A DNA stretch of 32,900 bases from Mesorhizobium sp. LNHC252B00 (GCF_000502955.1 NZ_AYWO01000018.1:77489-110388); one strand, 5' to 3'. Positions 23,645 through 32,633 are shown, counted from the stretch's first letter. Notes: generated from the sequence alone by a model not told the origin. Translations and numbers: made by a program.

Positions 23645-24070
23645 ATGGACCGCACCGCAAACGCCGTCTGGAAAGGCGATCTGAAGGGGGGCACGGGCAC
23701 GCTCGACACCCAGAGCGGAACCCTGAAGGGCACGCCCTATTCGTTCAAGGCACGCTTCGAGGACGAAAGCGGCAAATCCGGCACCAATCCGGAAGAGCTG
23801 ATCGCGGCGGCGCACGCCGGCTGCTTTGCCATGCAGTTCTCGCATTTCCTGGCCGAGAACGGCACGCCCGCCACCGAACTCGACGCCAAGGCGGTGGTGA
23901 CGCTGGTTCCCGGCACGGGGATCACCGGCAGCGCCCTCACGGTGGTCGGCAAGGTGCCCGGCATCGATGCCGCGAAATTTGGGGAGCTGGCCGAAAAGGC
24001 CAAGGCCGGATGTCCGGTCTCGAAGGCGCTCGGCGCCATAAATGTATCGCTTGACGCTCGGCTCGGCTGA
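23645..24070 (+). CDS. OsmC/Ohr-family peroxiredoxin-like protein
   Basis: A 141-residue protein with the two redox cysteines of the family, one in AAAHAGCFAMQFSHFLAENG and one in KAKAGCPVSKAL. This is the OsmC branch, which reduces organic hydroperoxides with a thiol partner such as lipoylated protein. NPEELIAAAHAGC is the characteristic run-up to the first cysteine. The ribosome-binding site AAGGAGGA is ideal, suggesting strong expression. It is convergent with yceH, and the 52-base gap is filled by two hairpins. Confidence 0.92.
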   Translation: MDRTANAVWKGDLKGGTGTLDTQSGTLKGTPYSFKARFEDESGKSGTNPEELIAAAHAGCFAMQFSHFLAENGTPATELDAKAVVTLVPGTGITGSALTVVGKVPGIDAAKFGELAEKAKAGCPVSKALGAINVSLDARLG

Positions 24071-24071
24071 G

Positions 24072-24121
24072 CACGCTGGATCCAGCGTGATGACCCGGCG
24101 CGAACGCACAGGCGCGCCGGG
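24072..24121. terminator. Two hairpins between convergent osmC-type and yceH genes
   Basis: CACGCTGGATCCAGCGTG (24072-24089) is a perfect 18-base palindrome. It is followed by CCCGGCGCG (24094-24102) pairing with CGCGCCGGG (24113-24121) over a 10-base loop. Together they fill the gap between the two stop codons. There is no T-run on the plus strand, so they may act as a bidirectional 3'-end structure and not as a classical terminator. Confidence 0.5.
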
Positions 24122-24122
24122 G

Positions 24123-24752
24123 TTATGCGCCCAGCGCGTCTAGCCGGGCGCGAAGTGCGGCGACTTCCTGCTCCAGCACCTCCAACCGCGCCTCCAGGTC
24201 GGAAGCCGGCAGGGCCGATGCACTCCGCTGCGCCGAAAGGGCTGCAACGTCCACAGGGCCGCTGAGGAGATGCACGTAGCGGTCCTCGCGTTGGCCCGGT
24301 CCGCGCGGGATTTCCTGGATGAGTGGCGGTCGGCGGCCGATCAGCATGTCGAGTTCGGCGCGCAGATCTTCGATCGATGAGAATCGCGCCATACGCTCGC
24401 TCCGCGCCAGCAGTTCATGTGCCGTCTGCGGCCCGCGCAGCAACAGCAGGCCGATCAAAGCGGTCTGCGGCGTCGTCAGCGAGAAGCGCTGCGCCATCTG
24501 GTGCTCGTAGCGCTCGACGCGCGAACCGAACATCTGCCGCACCAGCCCCTTTTGTTCGAGCAGCTTCAGCCCCCGGTGCACCTCGACCTGTTCCAGCGCC
24601 ATCACCGGCTCGCGCGCCGTCTTCTGGTTGGCGGCGGCCAGTGCTGCATTGAGCGTCAGCGGATAGACATCCGGCGTCAGCTCCTTCTTCTCGATCAGGC
24701 AGCCGAGGATGCGCGCCTCGACGGGGGAAAGAATTGGAAGATCATCGCTCAT
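24123..24752 (-). CDS. YceH family protein (DUF480)
   Basis: A 209-residue protein with two winged-helix domains: [37 protein letters not shown] N-terminus (about 5-40), [31 protein letters not shown] in the middle, and a C-terminal coiled coil (about 180-207, [22 protein letters not shown]). The family is widespread and uncharacterised, and the fold suggests nucleic-acid binding. The ATG at 24752 is chosen; a TTG seven codons earlier is less likely. It is 33 bases downstream of sdhB and transcribed in the same direction, so it may be read through from the sdh operon. Confidence 0.9.
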   Translation of the reverse strand: MSDDLPILSPVEARILGCLIEKKELTPDVYPLTLNAALAAANQKTAREPVMALEQVEVHRGLKLLEQKGLVRQMFGSRVERYEHQMAQRFSLTTPQTALIGLLLLRGPQTAHELLARSERMARFSSIEDLRAELDMLIGRRPPLIQEIPRGPGQREDRYVHLLSGPVDVAALSAQRSASALPASDLEARLEVLEQEVAALRARLDALGA

Positions 24753-24785
24753 TGGATTTGCTCGCGCCGGCAACCAACCTGCCGC

Positions 24786-25565
24786 CTAGACCCTTCTCTC
24801 AACCATCATCTTCTTGATCTCGGCGATCGCCTTGGCCGGGTTGAGGCCCTTGGGGCACGTTTGCGCGCAGTTCATGATGGTGTGGCAGCGATAGAGCCGG
24901 AACGGATCCTCGAGATCGTCGAGCCGCTCGCCCTTGGCCTCGTCGCGGCTATCGATCAGCCAGCGATAGGCCTGCAAAAGCGTTGCCGGACCGAGATAGC
25001 GATCGCCGTTCCACCAATAGCTCGGGCACGAGGTCGAGCAGCAGGCGCACAGGATGCACTCGTAGAGCCCGTCGAGCTTCTCGCGGTCCTCATGGCTCTG
25101 CAGCCATTCCTTGGCCGGCTCAGGCGACACCGTCTTCAGCCATGGCTGGATCGAGGCATGCTGGGCGTAGAAATTGGTAAGGTCCGGCACCAAATCCTTG
25201 ACCACCTGCATATGCGGCAGCGGATAGACCTTGACGGCGCCGGAAATGTCGTCGCATCCCTTGGTGCAGGCCAGCGTGTTGGAGCCGTCGATGTTCATGG
25301 CGCAGGAGCCGCAAATGCCCTCGCGGCAGGAGCGGCGCAAGGTCAGCGTCGGATCGATCTTGTTCTTGATCCAGAGCAGCGCGTCGAGCACCATCGGCCC
25401 GCAATCGTCCATGTCGACGAAATAGGTGTCGATGCGCGGGTTCTCGTCATCGTCCGGTGACCAGCGGTAAATGCGGTACTCGCGCAGGTTGGTTGCGCCC
25501 TCCGGCTTCGGCCAGGTTTTGCCCGCCTTGATCTGCGAATTCTTGGGGAGTGTCAGTTCGACCAT
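24786..25565 (-). CDS. sdhB: Succinate dehydrogenase iron-sulfur subunit
   Basis: A 259-residue subunit of complex II carrying three Fe-S clusters. The [2Fe-2S] ligands are in [15 protein letters not shown] plus the later cysteine in TLACTKGC. The [4Fe-4S] and [3Fe-4S] clusters use [16 protein letters not shown] and [17 protein letters not shown]. It passes electrons from the flavin of SdhA to ubiquinone at SdhCD. Its ATG overlaps the stop of the DUF3052 gene by one base (TAATG). Confidence 0.97.
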   Translation of the reverse strand: MVELTLPKNSQIKAGKTWPKPEGATNLREYRIYRWSPDDDENPRIDTYFVDMDDCGPMVLDALLWIKNKIDPTLTLRRSCREGICGSCAMNIDGSNTLACTKGCDDISGAVKVYPLPHMQVVKDLVPDLTNFYAQHASIQPWLKTVSPEPAKEWLQSHEDREKLDGLYECILCACCSTSCPSYWWNGDRYLGPATLLQAYRWLIDSRDEAKGERLDDLEDPFRLYRCHTIMNCAQTCPKGLNPAKAIAEIKKMMVERRV

Positions 25566-26002
25566 TACCTCAGGTCCTTTCGGATGACGAGCTTCAGCCC
25601 GGACCAGATTTCATTGACGGCGGCCACTTTCACGTCGACCAGATCGCGCTTCAGCGCCGCGGCGCGAACAACACCTTCGGTGACGTCAGTGGCCACTTTC
25701 GAAGCCTTTTTCGGCCAGGATACCCAGACCATGCCGTCGCGCTTGATCGCTGCCTCGACATCGCCGAGGCGATCCTCGATCTCGGCGCGTTGCCGGGCGA
25801 AGGCATGGACGGCGTCGTATTTCAGGATCGTTCCCGAAATATCAGACCAATCGGCCAGCCGATCGACTTGAGCGAAGTCAACGGCCTCAGTGAGATCGCT
25901 GAGATCATCGGGGAGCGCGATGAAGGCGGCGGTCATGCCGTCCTTCAGGCCGAGCTTGGCCGGAAGGGGCGTGCCGGAATATCCCGAGGCCGCCAGCGCC
26001 AT
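25565..26002 (-). CDS. DUF3052 family protein inside the sdh operon
   Basis: A 145-residue soluble protein with no cysteine, signal peptide or membrane segment. The C-terminal half contains [20 protein letters not shown] and [20 protein letters not shown], which I recognise as the DUF3052 signature. Function is unknown. It sits between sdhA and sdhB: two bases separate it from the sdhA stop, and its own TAA shares a base with the sdhB ATG. Such packing means it is made with complex II and may serve its assembly or regulation, though that is inference. The ATG at 26002 is preferred over a TTG at 26008. Confidence 0.88.
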   Translation of the reverse strand: MALAASGYSGTPLPAKLGLKDGMTAAFIALPDDLSDLTEAVDFAQVDRLADWSDISGTILKYDAVHAFARQRAEIEDRLGDVEAAIKRDGMVWVSWPKKASKVATDVTEGVVRAAALKRDLVDVKVAAVNEIWSGLKLVIRKDLR

Positions 26003-26004
26003 CG

Positions 26005-27840
26005 TCAATACACCCTGGCCTTCGGTGCGATCTTGACCGGGTTGATACCCCCATCTTGTTCCTTGAGCAGCAGTTCGGTGTGCACTGGCCGATAGCTGAG
26101 CGTCACCTTGCCGTCTTCGCTGAGCCTGGCCAGCGTGTGCTTGCGCCAGTTGGCATCATCTCGGGCTGAAAAATCCTCCCGCGCATGCGCGCCACGGCTC
26201 TCCTTGCGCGCCGCGGCGCCGTAGACCGTGGTGATGGCGTTGGCCATCAGGTTTTCCAGTTCCAGCGTTTCGACAAGGTCGGAGTTCCAGATCATCGAGC
26301 GATCGAACACCTTGACATCCCTGAGCTCGCCCCAGATCTGCGAAATGCGTTCGCAGCCGCTGTCCAGCGATTCCTGGGTACGGAACACCGCCGCGTCTTC
26401 CTGCATCGCCTTCTGCATCTTCTCGCGCAGTACCGCCGTCGGCGTCGAGCCGCTGGCGTGGCGCAGCCGATCGAAGCGGTCCATGATCTTTTCGACCGAG
26501 GCCTCATTGGGCGAAGGAATTGCCGAATTGCGGTCGATGACCTGGCCCGCCCGGATCGCCGCCGCGCGGCCGAACACCACCAGGTCGATCAGCGAGTTCG
26601 AACCGAGCCGGTTGGCGCCATGCACCGAGGCGCAGCCGGCCTCTCCGACCGCCATCAGCCCCGGCGACACCTGGTCGGGATTGAGTGCCGTCGGGTTGAG
26701 CACCTCGCCCCAGTAGTTGGTCGGCACGCCGCCCATATTGTAGTGCACCGTCGGCAGCACCGGGATCGGCTCCTTGGTCAGGTCGACGCCGGCAAAGATC
26801 TTGGCCGATTCCGAAATGCCCGGCAGCCGCTCATGCAGCACGGCCGGATCGAGGTGGTCGAGGTGCAGGAAGATATGGTCCTTCTTCGGGCCGACGCCGC
26901 GGCCTTCGCGGATCTCAAGCGTCATGCAGCGCGAGACGACATCGCGCGAGGCAAGGTCCTTGGCCGATGGCGCGTAGCGCTCCATGAAACGCTCGCCCTC
27001 GGAGTTGACGAGATAGCCGCCCTCGCCGCGCGCGCCCTCGGTGATCAGGCAGCCGGCGCCGTAGATTCCGGTCGGGTGGAACTGCACGAACTCCATGTCC
27101 TGAAGCGCGAAACCCGCCCGCGCGGCCATGCCGCCGCCGTCGCCGGTGCAGGTGTGCGCCGAGGTGGCCGAGAAATAGGTGCGGCCATAGCCGCCTGTCG
27201 CCAGCACCACCATCTTGGCCGAGAAGCGGTGGATGGTGCCGTCGTCGAGGTTCCATGCGACGACGCCTGTACAGGTCCCGTCCGGCTCCATGATCAGGTC
27301 GAGTGCGAAATACTCGATGAAGAACTGGGCATTGTTCTTCAGCGACTGGCCATAGAGCGTGTGCAGCATGGCGTGGCCGGTCCGGTCTGCGGCGGCGCAT
27401 GTGCGCTGCACCGGCGGGCCTTCGCCGAAATTCATCATCATGCCGCCGAACGGCCGCTGATAGATCTTGCCCTCCTCGGTGCGCGAGAACGGCACGCCGT
27501 AATGTTCGAGTTCGTAGACGGCGGCGGGCGCCTGCTGGACCATGTACTCCTGCGCGTCGATGTCACCCAGCCAATCCGATCCCTTGACGGTATCGAAAAG
27601 GTGCCATTGCCAATTGTCGGGTCCCATATTCGCAAGTGAAGCGGCAATGCCGCCCTGCGCCGCCACCGTGTGCGAGCGGGTCGGGAACACCTTGGTGATG
27701 CAGGCGGTGCGCAGGCCCTGTTCGGCCATGCCGAGCGTGGCGCGCAGCCCGGCACCGCCGGCGCCGACGACAACGACGTCGAACTTGTGGTCGACATAAG
27801 TATAGCCAGCGCTGTTGGCTCGTTTTGCGTCCTTGGCCAA
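26005..27840 (-). CDS. sdhA: Succinate dehydrogenase flavoprotein subunit
   Basis: A 611-residue catalytic subunit that oxidises succinate to fumarate on covalently bound FAD. Signatures are the dinucleotide fold [20 protein letters not shown], the FAD-linking histidine in [11 protein letters not shown] (about H57), [15 protein letters not shown] with an active-site histidine, and [17 protein letters not shown] [15 protein letters not shown]. The C-terminal [14 protein letters not shown] is typical of complex II. The start is TTG (27838-27840) with GGAGG eight bases ahead; no in-frame ATG is nearby and the N-terminus [18 protein letters not shown] matches relatives. One base separates it from the sdhD stop. 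Confidence 0.97.
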   Translation of the reverse strand: MAKDAKRANSAGYTYVDHKFDVVVVGAGGAGLRATLGMAEQGLRTACITKVFPTRSHTVAAQGGIAASLANMGPDNWQWHLFDTVKGSDWLGDIDAQEYMVQQAPAAVYELEHYGVPFSRTEEGKIYQRPFGGMMMNFGEGPPVQRTCAAADRTGHAMLHTLYGQSLKNNAQFFIEYFALDLIMEPDGTCTGVVAWNLDDGTIHRFSAKMVVLATGGYGRTYFSATSAHTCTGDGGGMAARAGFALQDMEFVQFHPTGIYGAGCLITEGARGEGGYLVNSEGERFMERYAPSAKDLASRDVVSRCMTLEIREGRGVGPKKDHIFLHLDHLDPAVLHERLPGISESAKIFAGVDLTKEPIPVLPTVHYNMGGVPTNYWGEVLNPTALNPDQVSPGLMAVGEAGCASVHGANRLGSNSLIDLVVFGRAAAIRAGQVIDRNSAIPSPNEASVEKIMDRFDRLRHASGSTPTAVLREKMQKAMQEDAAVFRTQESLDSGCERISQIWGELRDVKVFDRSMIWNSDLVETLELENLMANAITTVYGAAARKESRGAHAREDFSARDDANWRKHTLARLSEDGKVTLSYRPVHTELLLKEQDGGINPVKIAPKARVY

Positions 27841-27841
27841 C

Positions 27842-28237
27842 TCAGCCTCCGAATGTCAGCTTGAGCAGGGCGAAGATCGAGGCGACGCCGACCGCTATGG
27901 GGAAAAATGTGTTGAGCGCGATCAGCGCCAGCTTCATGCCCTCGCCATGCACGTAATCCTCGATGATCGCCTGCATGCCGAGGCGCATATGGGTGAGCCC
28001 GGAGACCAGCACCAGGGCCATCACCATCGCCACGAACGGATTGGCAAGAGCTGCCCGCACATGCTCATAGTCGGCGCCGTTGAGTGCAATCAGGAAACCG
28101 ACGAAGAACAGCATCAGCGGGATGTTGGCGATCGCGGTCAGGCGCTGGCGCCAGAAATGTCCGGTGCCCTCGCGGGCGGACCCGAGGCCGCGGACCTTCG
28201 CCAGCGGCGTGCGCATGTCGGAGTTGTTGTCGCTCAT
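27842..28237 (-). CDS. sdhD: Succinate dehydrogenase membrane anchor subunit
   Basis: A 131-residue membrane protein with three helices (about 36-55, 65-90 and 103-127). The segment [19 protein letters not shown] holds the histidine expected to ligate heme b, plus the DY pair near the quinone site. The ATG at 28237 follows the sdhC stop by two bases; the longer open frame upstream only overlaps sdhC. With SdhC it anchors SdhAB and forms the ubiquinone pocket. Confidence 0.94.
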   Translation of the reverse strand: MSDNNSDMRTPLAKVRGLGSAREGTGHFWRQRLTAIANIPLMLFFVGFLIALNGADYEHVRAALANPFVAMVMALVLVSGLTHMRLGMQAIIEDYVHGEGMKLALIALNTFFPIAVGVASIFALLKLTFGG

Positions 28238-28239
28238 GA

Positions 28240-28659
28240 TCAGGCTCCCCGCGCCATATAGCCGGCGATCCAGATCAGCAGCGTGAGCAGGATGGAGCCG
28301 GCCAGCGTGGCCCAGGCGATCTTCCAGGCCGTGTGCTTCTCCAGACCGTTGCCGGTGTCCCAGACCAGATGGCGCACGCCACCCAGCATGTGGTGCATCA
28401 GCGCCCAGGTGTAGCCGAACAGGATCAACCGGCCGAGCCAGGTGCCGAAGGCCCAGTTGACCCAGTCGAACGTCGCCTGCGAGCTTGCCGCAGCCATCAG
28501 CCACAGCGCGACCAGCAGCGTACCGAAATACAGCGCCCCGCCCGTGATGCGATGGATGATCGACATCGTCATCGTGATCGGCGGCCGGTACACGCTCAGA
28601 TGTGGCGAAAGCGGCCGTTCACGTCTGGCAAATTCGCGGGTGGCTGGTGATTTGCTCAT
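28240..28659 (-). CDS. sdhC: Succinate dehydrogenase cytochrome b556 subunit
   Basis: A 139-residue membrane protein with [26 protein letters not shown] at the N-terminus (the family signature with quinone-site serine and arginine) and [15 protein letters not shown] in the second half, containing the heme-ligand histidine. Three membrane helices are visible. GGGGGAG precedes the ATG. It is the first gene of sdhC-sdhD-sdhA-DUF3052-sdhB; promoter-like boxes and a 15-base palindrome lie upstream. Confidence 0.96.
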   Translation of the reverse strand: MSKSPATREFARRERPLSPHLSVYRPPITMTMSIIHRITGGALYFGTLLVALWLMAAASSQATFDWVNWAFGTWLGRLILFGYTWALMHHMLGGVRHLVWDTGNGLEKHTAWKIAWATLAGSILLTLLIWIAGYMARGA

Positions 28660-28737
28660 GGCTCCCCCAGTTCGGCGTCTCCTGCCTCATGTGGAAATGC
28701 GGCATTGCCGCTTCCGGTTGCGACTTCGGACAGCCGG

Positions 28738-28766
28738 TTTCTAATGCTCTTTTTGCACCGCGTCAA
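28738..28766 (-). promoter_or_regulatory. Probable sigma-70 promoter of the sdh operon
   Basis: On the minus strand TTGACG (28761-28766) is followed after 17 bases by TAGAAA (28738-28743). The -35 matches five of six consensus bases and the -10 four of six. Transcription would start near 28731, about 70 bases before the sdhC ATG. Confidence 0.5.
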
Positions 28767-28793
28767 AGCCAGAAAACCGTTTCGAAAACGTAA

Positions 28794-28808
28794 TTTAGTC
28801 TGACTAAA
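28794..28808. promoter_or_regulatory. Perfect 15-base palindrome upstream of sdhC
   Basis: TTTAGTC-T-GACTAAA is a perfect inverted repeat centred about 38 bases upstream of the putative -35 box of sdhC. The TTTAG...CTAAA ends recall iron-responsive sites of rhizobia (the Irr ICE box has TTTAG and CTAAA ends, but wider spacing). A weaker dyad, CGTTT-CGA-AAACG, lies at 28778-28790. An iron-linked operator would suit complex II, but the regulator is a guess. Confidence 0.55.
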
Positions 28809-28914
28809 CGGCAAGCTCCCGGCTTCAATCGATTAGCGCTGGGGCCCGAAGCCGGCTCGATATCGCTGCAGTGCAGCATGCCTGTCACCGGGCCCAGTGA
28901 TATCGAGATTGGCG

Positions 28915-29331
28915 CTAGCGTTTGCAGGTCTGCGGCGTCGACCCCTTCTTCATCACCAGCGCTTCGCTTCCGTCGATCACGATTGCGTCATGTGTGCCCG
29001 CCTGGTAGCGGCTGCTCTGGTTGGCAGGCGACGCCGCAAACTCCTCGGTCGCGCCGTCGGACCCGACCACACGCAATGACGTGCCGAGATTCTGGATGGC
29101 AATCATGCCGTTATTGCCGCATCTGTAGGTGGCCGTGCCTATGCCGGATCGCGGCGCAGTAAGGTCGGTGGTGATCTTGGTTGCAGCTGCCGGGGGCGCC
29201 GCGGCTGCGATGGACGGCTGAGCCGGCGCAGACGAATTGACCGCCTTCGGCGCGCCATCCTGCGGCACACAGGCAGCAACGGTAACGAGCAACGGGAAAA
29301 CGGACACCCAAACCATTCGGCGTACCGCCAT
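28915..29331 (-). CDS. MliC-like lipoprotein (C-type lysozyme inhibitor family)
   Basis: A 138-residue lipoprotein. The signal sequence MAVRRMVWVSVFPLLVTVAAC ends in a lipobox with the lipidated cysteine at about 21. An alanine-proline-rich linker of some 45 residues leads to a MliC-type domain: TATYRCGNNGMIAIQN, the FAASPANQSSRYQAG region corresponding to the conserved inhibitor loop, GSEALVMKKGS and a final cysteine that would pair with the first. MliC proteins block host lysozyme. The loop is diverged (SPANQSSRY in place of SASGARY), so inhibitory activity is uncertain. GGGAGGA precedes the ATG at 29331. Confidence 0.75.
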   Translation of the reverse strand: MAVRRMVWVSVFPLLVTVAACVPQDGAPKAVNSSAPAQPSIAAAAPPAAATKITTDLTAPRSGIGTATYRCGNNGMIAIQNLGTSLRVVGSDGATEEFAASPANQSSRYQAGTHDAIVIDGSEALVMKKGSTPQTCKR

Positions 29332-29467
29332 TTGCCGTCCTCCCGCGCGGCAAATCAGCCGCGAATGCTTTGCCAAGATTTAGGTCATCCCGACGCAGAG
29401 ACGAACGCCGGCGCGATGGTGCGGCCAAGCATGGCCGAATGATGGCCGCCGGGTTTTCCATCCAGTC

Positions 29468-29487
29468 GGATATTAACGGATATTAAC
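29468..29487. repeat. Two tandem GGATATTAAC decamers
   Basis: GGATATTAAC occurs twice in direct succession between the divergent MliC-like and secreted-protein genes. The pair creates TTAA-N6-TTAAC, one base short of a full CtrA spacing. It may be part of the same TTAA-rich control region as 29537-29551. Confidence 0.6.
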
Positions 29488-29536
29488 CATGTTCACCGAG
29501 ACATCGCCGCGAAGCGCGTCAGCCTCTTAACAAAGG

Positions 29537-29551
29537 TTAAGAAAGCGTTAA
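29537..29551 (+). promoter_or_regulatory. CtrA-type site upstream of the secreted small protein gene
   Basis: TTAAGAAAGCGTTAA matches TTAA-N7-TTAA exactly and ends 42 bases before the ATG at 29594. Another TTAA lies six bases upstream, and a GTTAA-rich cluster surrounds it. The position fits a promoter-proximal CtrA site; no experiment supports it here. Confidence 0.45.
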
Positions 29552-29593
29552 TTTCCGATTCGAGGAGGCTTTCCTCAAGACATGGAGGACGCC

Positions 29594-29956
29594 ATGCGTT
29601 CGAATTCGGGCAGATCGCGCCTTGCGGCGCTCACAGTGGCGGCCTCGGTCGTCGGCCTCGTGGCGCCAGCAGTCGCCGGTGCGCGGCATCAGGATCGCGT
29701 CTACGCCGATTCCTTCGGCAATCTCGTCATCGACAGTGCCGCCGGCTACAAGCGCATCCTCGTCGGCGAAGGCAGGCTGGCCAAGCAACTGTCCGACTAC
29801 ACCAGCGCCGGCCAGCCCAAGGTGATCTACGAGAACGAAGCCGACGATCTATCAGGCTACAGCGATTGCTACCGGCCACCGGTGCTGGTGAAGGGCCGTT
29901 CCTATATGTACGGACTTTCCGACGGTGAGATGCCGGAACTCAGCCCCTGCCGCTAG
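29594..29956 (+). CDS. Secreted small protein of unknown function
   Basis: A 120-residue protein with an N-terminal signal peptide (about 1-29, RLAALTVAASVVGLVAPAVAGA). The mature part is RHQDRVYADSFGNLVIDSAAGYKRILVGEG and ends with two cysteines, one in GYSDCYRPPVLVKGRSYMYG and one in ELSPCR, likely a disulfide in the periplasm. I do not recognise a named domain. GGAGG six bases ahead of 29594 favours this ATG over one at 29582. Upstream DNA is rich in TTAA, with a CtrA-type site. Confidence 0.85.
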   Translation: MRSNSGRSRLAALTVAASVVGLVAPAVAGARHQDRVYADSFGNLVIDSAAGYKRILVGEGRLAKQLSDYTSAGQPKVIYENEADDLSGYSDCYRPPVLVKGRSYMYGLSDGEMPELSPCR

Positions 29957-29983
29957 ACTCGTGTTTGGACGCAATTTCCAAGG

Positions 29984-30003
29984 GAAAGCGCACCGCGCCT
30001 TTC
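29984..30003. terminator. Hairpin between convergent secreted-protein and GGDEF genes
   Basis: GAAAGCGC (29984-29991) pairs with GCGCCTTTC (29995-30003) with one bulged C and a 3-base loop. It sits in the 60-base convergent gap and could end transcription in either direction, but there is no clean T-run. Confidence 0.3.
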
Positions 30004-30016
30004 TCGGGGAAACGTC

Positions 30017-31234
30017 TCACATTTCTCCTGGAATTGCTCTGCCGTCCATTCCGGCTGACGACCAGTTGTCGGCTGGCCCGGCCGAGATGCGCACGCAATC
30101 GCGCCCGGCATTCTTCGCCTGATAGAGCGCCTGGTCGGCGCGCCGCATCAGATCGGTAAAATCTTCGCTCGGATGAAGTTCGGCGACGCCGAAACTCGCT
30201 GTGCAGCGATTGTCCGCCGGCAGCCCGTTTATGGGAAGCGCACTGAAAGCACTGCGGGTGCCCTCGGCAAACAGCCGGGCGGCGGCAAGATTGGTTCCCG
30301 GCAGCATGATGGCGAACTCCTCACCGCCGATGCGGCCGGCGACATGATGGCCGGCGGCGGCCTCACGCAGGAAACCTGCAAAAGTCTCGATCACCCGGTC
30401 GCCGGACGCATGGCCGAAACTGTCGTTGACGCTCTTGAAGTGATCGAGGTCGGCGATAACCAGGGCGACCGGCACGCCTTGCCGCATCGCGCCAAGCACC
30501 GCCAACTCCGCATGGCGGGTGAAGCCGCCGCGGTTGAGCAGGCGCGAAAGCGTGTCCGTCTCCGATTTCGAGGTCACTTCGGCAAGCACGTCGCGAACCA
30601 GGATGGCCAGCATCAGCAGCGCCAGCGCCAACGCAAAGACCGTGCCGAGCGATTGCGACACCAGCGCGTAGCTGCTTTGCAGATAGGCTTGCGGATTGGC
30701 GCCCCAGCCGCCGAGCGCATGCGCAATGAACGGCTTTGAGGCAAACTGCAGGCCGCTCGCTGCCAGAACGGCCATCAATATGCGATCGAGATGGGCGGGC
30801 CCTTGCCTCGATGACCAGACGATTGCCAGCCCGACGAACTGCATGACCGCATAGGGAAGCTGGTAGGCCATCATGCGGACCAGCGACTGGCGTGGCAGGT
30901 CCTGCACGAAATACACGGCCATGGTCGTGGCGACCAGGAACAACAGCATCGGCAGCCAGGGCGGCTCCACGCCATACTTGCGGGCAAGCCCGCCATTGAA
31001 CGCAATTGTGGCGCCAAGGAAAACCGCGAAGGCGGCAACGACCGGGAGCCGCGCGTCGGTGAAGGCGGGAATGCTGAATTCGATCGCCGAATAGGCCATC
31101 CCCAGCAGATAGCCAAAAGCCAGCCAGCGCGCCGCAGCGCGGCCGACATCATGGATGGCAATCGCCATGAAGGACGCCGCCAGCAGGCCTGCAACCGACA
31201 AATTGATCAAAAGGATGAAGTTGGCGCCGCTCAT
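30017..31234 (-). CDS. Membrane diguanylate cyclase (GGDEF), upstream copy
   Basis: A 405-residue protein. Residues 1-220 contain six or seven membrane helices with short loops, an uncharacterised sensor of MASE type. Residues about 228-390 form a GGDEF domain: DTLSRLLNRGGF, VALVIADLDHFKSVNDSFGHASGDRVI and the active-site RIGGEEFAIMLPG. All catalytic residues are present, so it should make cyclic di-GMP. The RxxD inhibitory site expected five residues before GGEEF is absent (AGHH). The start at 31234 (MSGANFILL) has GGGAAG ahead. It is 110 bases downstream of a second gene of the same design. Confidence 0.92.
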   Translation of the reverse strand: MSGANFILLINLSVAGLLAASFMAIAIHDVGRAAARWLAFGYLLGMAYSAIEFSIPAFTDARLPVVAAFAVFLGATIAFNGGLARKYGVEPPWLPMLLFLVATTMAVYFVQDLPRQSLVRMMAYQLPYAVMQFVGLAIVWSSRQGPAHLDRILMAVLAASGLQFASKPFIAHALGGWGANPQAYLQSSYALVSQSLGTVFALALALLMLAILVRDVLAEVTSKSETDTLSRLLNRGGFTRHAELAVLGAMRQGVPVALVIADLDHFKSVNDSFGHASGDRVIETFAGFLREAAAGHHVAGRIGGEEFAIMLPGTNLAAARLFAEGTRSAFSALPINGLPADNRCTASFGVAELHPSEDFTDLMRRADQALYQAKNAGRDCVRISAGPADNWSSAGMDGRAIPGEM

Positions 31235-31344
31235 GATCTTCCCGCACCCGCGCCGACAGCTAAGCATCGACGGGCGAAGAAGACGTTAATGCTAGTGCAT
31301 GTCGTCAAAAATGGTTCCGGTTTTTTCGGCCCGGCCGTGCGAGA

Positions 31345-32541
31345 TCAGCCCAGCTTGAGCGGCTCCGGGACGAACGCCGTTTCCGGCCGCTCATAAGACA
31401 GGCGCACGCTGTCGCGGCCATTCTTTTTGGCTTTGTAGAGCGCGTCGTCGGCACGGCGCATCAGCGGCTCAAGCGCCTCGTCACCGCTTCGGGCCGCCAC
31501 GCCGAAGCTGGCGGTGACCTTGGTGCCGACAGGAAGCCCGTCGACATGGCCAGCCGAATAAAGCGTTCGCACGGCCTCGGCGAACAGCCGCGCGGCGCCG
31601 AGGTCGCTGAGCGGCAGCAGCACGGCGAATTCCTCGCCGCCGATACGCCCGGCAACACCGCGTGCGCCTGCCGCGGAGCGAAGCTTGGCGGCGAAATCAG
31701 CGATCACCCGATCGCCCGCCGCATGTCCATGCACGTCGTTGAGCGCCTTGAAATGATCGAGGTCGGCCAGCACCAGCGCGACCGGAAACCGCGCGGTGGC
31801 GCAGTGCCGCAAGAGCAGCATGCCTCGCTCCTCGAAACCGCGGCGGTTGAACAGGCCCGACAGCGGATCGGTATGCGTCTCCGTTTTCAGCGCCTTCATC
31901 ACGTCGAGTGCGGCGGCGCAAAACAGGCACAGCGCAATGAGCAGCGACAGCAGAGCGTGCGACAGAAGCGCCGTCGTCCAGTAGGACGAGCCGTAGAACC
32001 CGTCATAACTGGTGAAGGGCCCGTGCGCGACTACGACGATAAGGGTGCGCACGAAGAAGTTGACGCCCGACAGCAGCGACAGCACGAACAGGATGTTTTC
32101 GGTCGGGCCGTTGCGGCGCACCGGGCGCAGTTCGGCGGCGACCAGAAGGCTGATCCCACCGAAAGCGAAATTCATCGCCAGGATACGCCAGGTGAGATCC
32201 GGCGCGACGAACAGGAACCAGCACAACGAAGCCAGGCCGCCGCCCGCCAGCACGCCGATCCCAACATAGGGCACCTTGCGGCCATGGCGGTGCACGACGG
32301 CGCCGGACAGGCAGCAGCCGGCTATGGTGAAGCAGATGTTCGACGCCAGCTTGGTCAGCGGCATGCCGATCGGCAAGGTGAAATACTGCAGCAGGAAGCC
32401 GACCGCCGAGAGACTGTAGCTGATCGCCAGCACGGCGAGATACGGGCGGTGGCGTTGATAGGACCATAGCACGAGGAACGCAGCGCCGAGCGCCAACGCT
32501 ATCGTCGGATTGAGCAGCGCTATGAGCAGACCCGTGTCCAA
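31345..32541 (-). CDS. Membrane diguanylate cyclase (GGDEF), second copy
   Basis: A 398-residue protein with about six or seven membrane helices in residues 1-215 and a C-terminal GGDEF domain (about 222-385): DPLSGLFNRRGFEERG, VALVLADLDHFKALNDVHGHAAGDRVIADFAAKL and RIGGEEFAVLLP. Catalytic residues are intact and the RxxD feedback site is missing (GARG at that place). It shares domain order and many GGDEF residues with the neighbour downstream, so the pair looks like an old duplication with diverged sensors. The start is TTG at 32541 with GGGGAAA about ten bases ahead, and is less certain than the rest. Confidence 0.9.
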   Translation of the reverse strand: MDTGLLIALLNPTIALALGAAFLVLWSYQRHRPYLAVLAISYSLSAVGFLLQYFTLPIGMPLTKLASNICFTIAGCCLSGAVVHRHGRKVPYVGIGVLAGGGLASLCWFLFVAPDLTWRILAMNFAFGGISLLVAAELRPVRRNGPTENILFVLSLLSGVNFFVRTLIVVVAHGPFTSYDGFYGSSYWTTALLSHALLSLLIALCLFCAAALDVMKALKTETHTDPLSGLFNRRGFEERGMLLLRHCATARFPVALVLADLDHFKALNDVHGHAAGDRVIADFAAKLRSAAGARGVAGRIGGEEFAVLLPLSDLGAARLFAEAVRTLYSAGHVDGLPVGTKVTASFGVAARSGDEALEPLMRRADDALYKAKKNGRDSVRLSYERPETAFVPEPLKLG

Positions 32542-32633
32542 ACGACTGTGATTTCCCCGCTTACGTCGGGGAAGACTTAGAGCGCAAGCGCAAACAAGCG
32601 GTTAAGCGAAAGCGAATATGTGAACGGACCGGA

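Noticed and set aside
26185..27639. A 484-codon open frame opposite sdhA
   Set aside because: Antisense to SdhA with no motif; explained by GC skew of codon positions.
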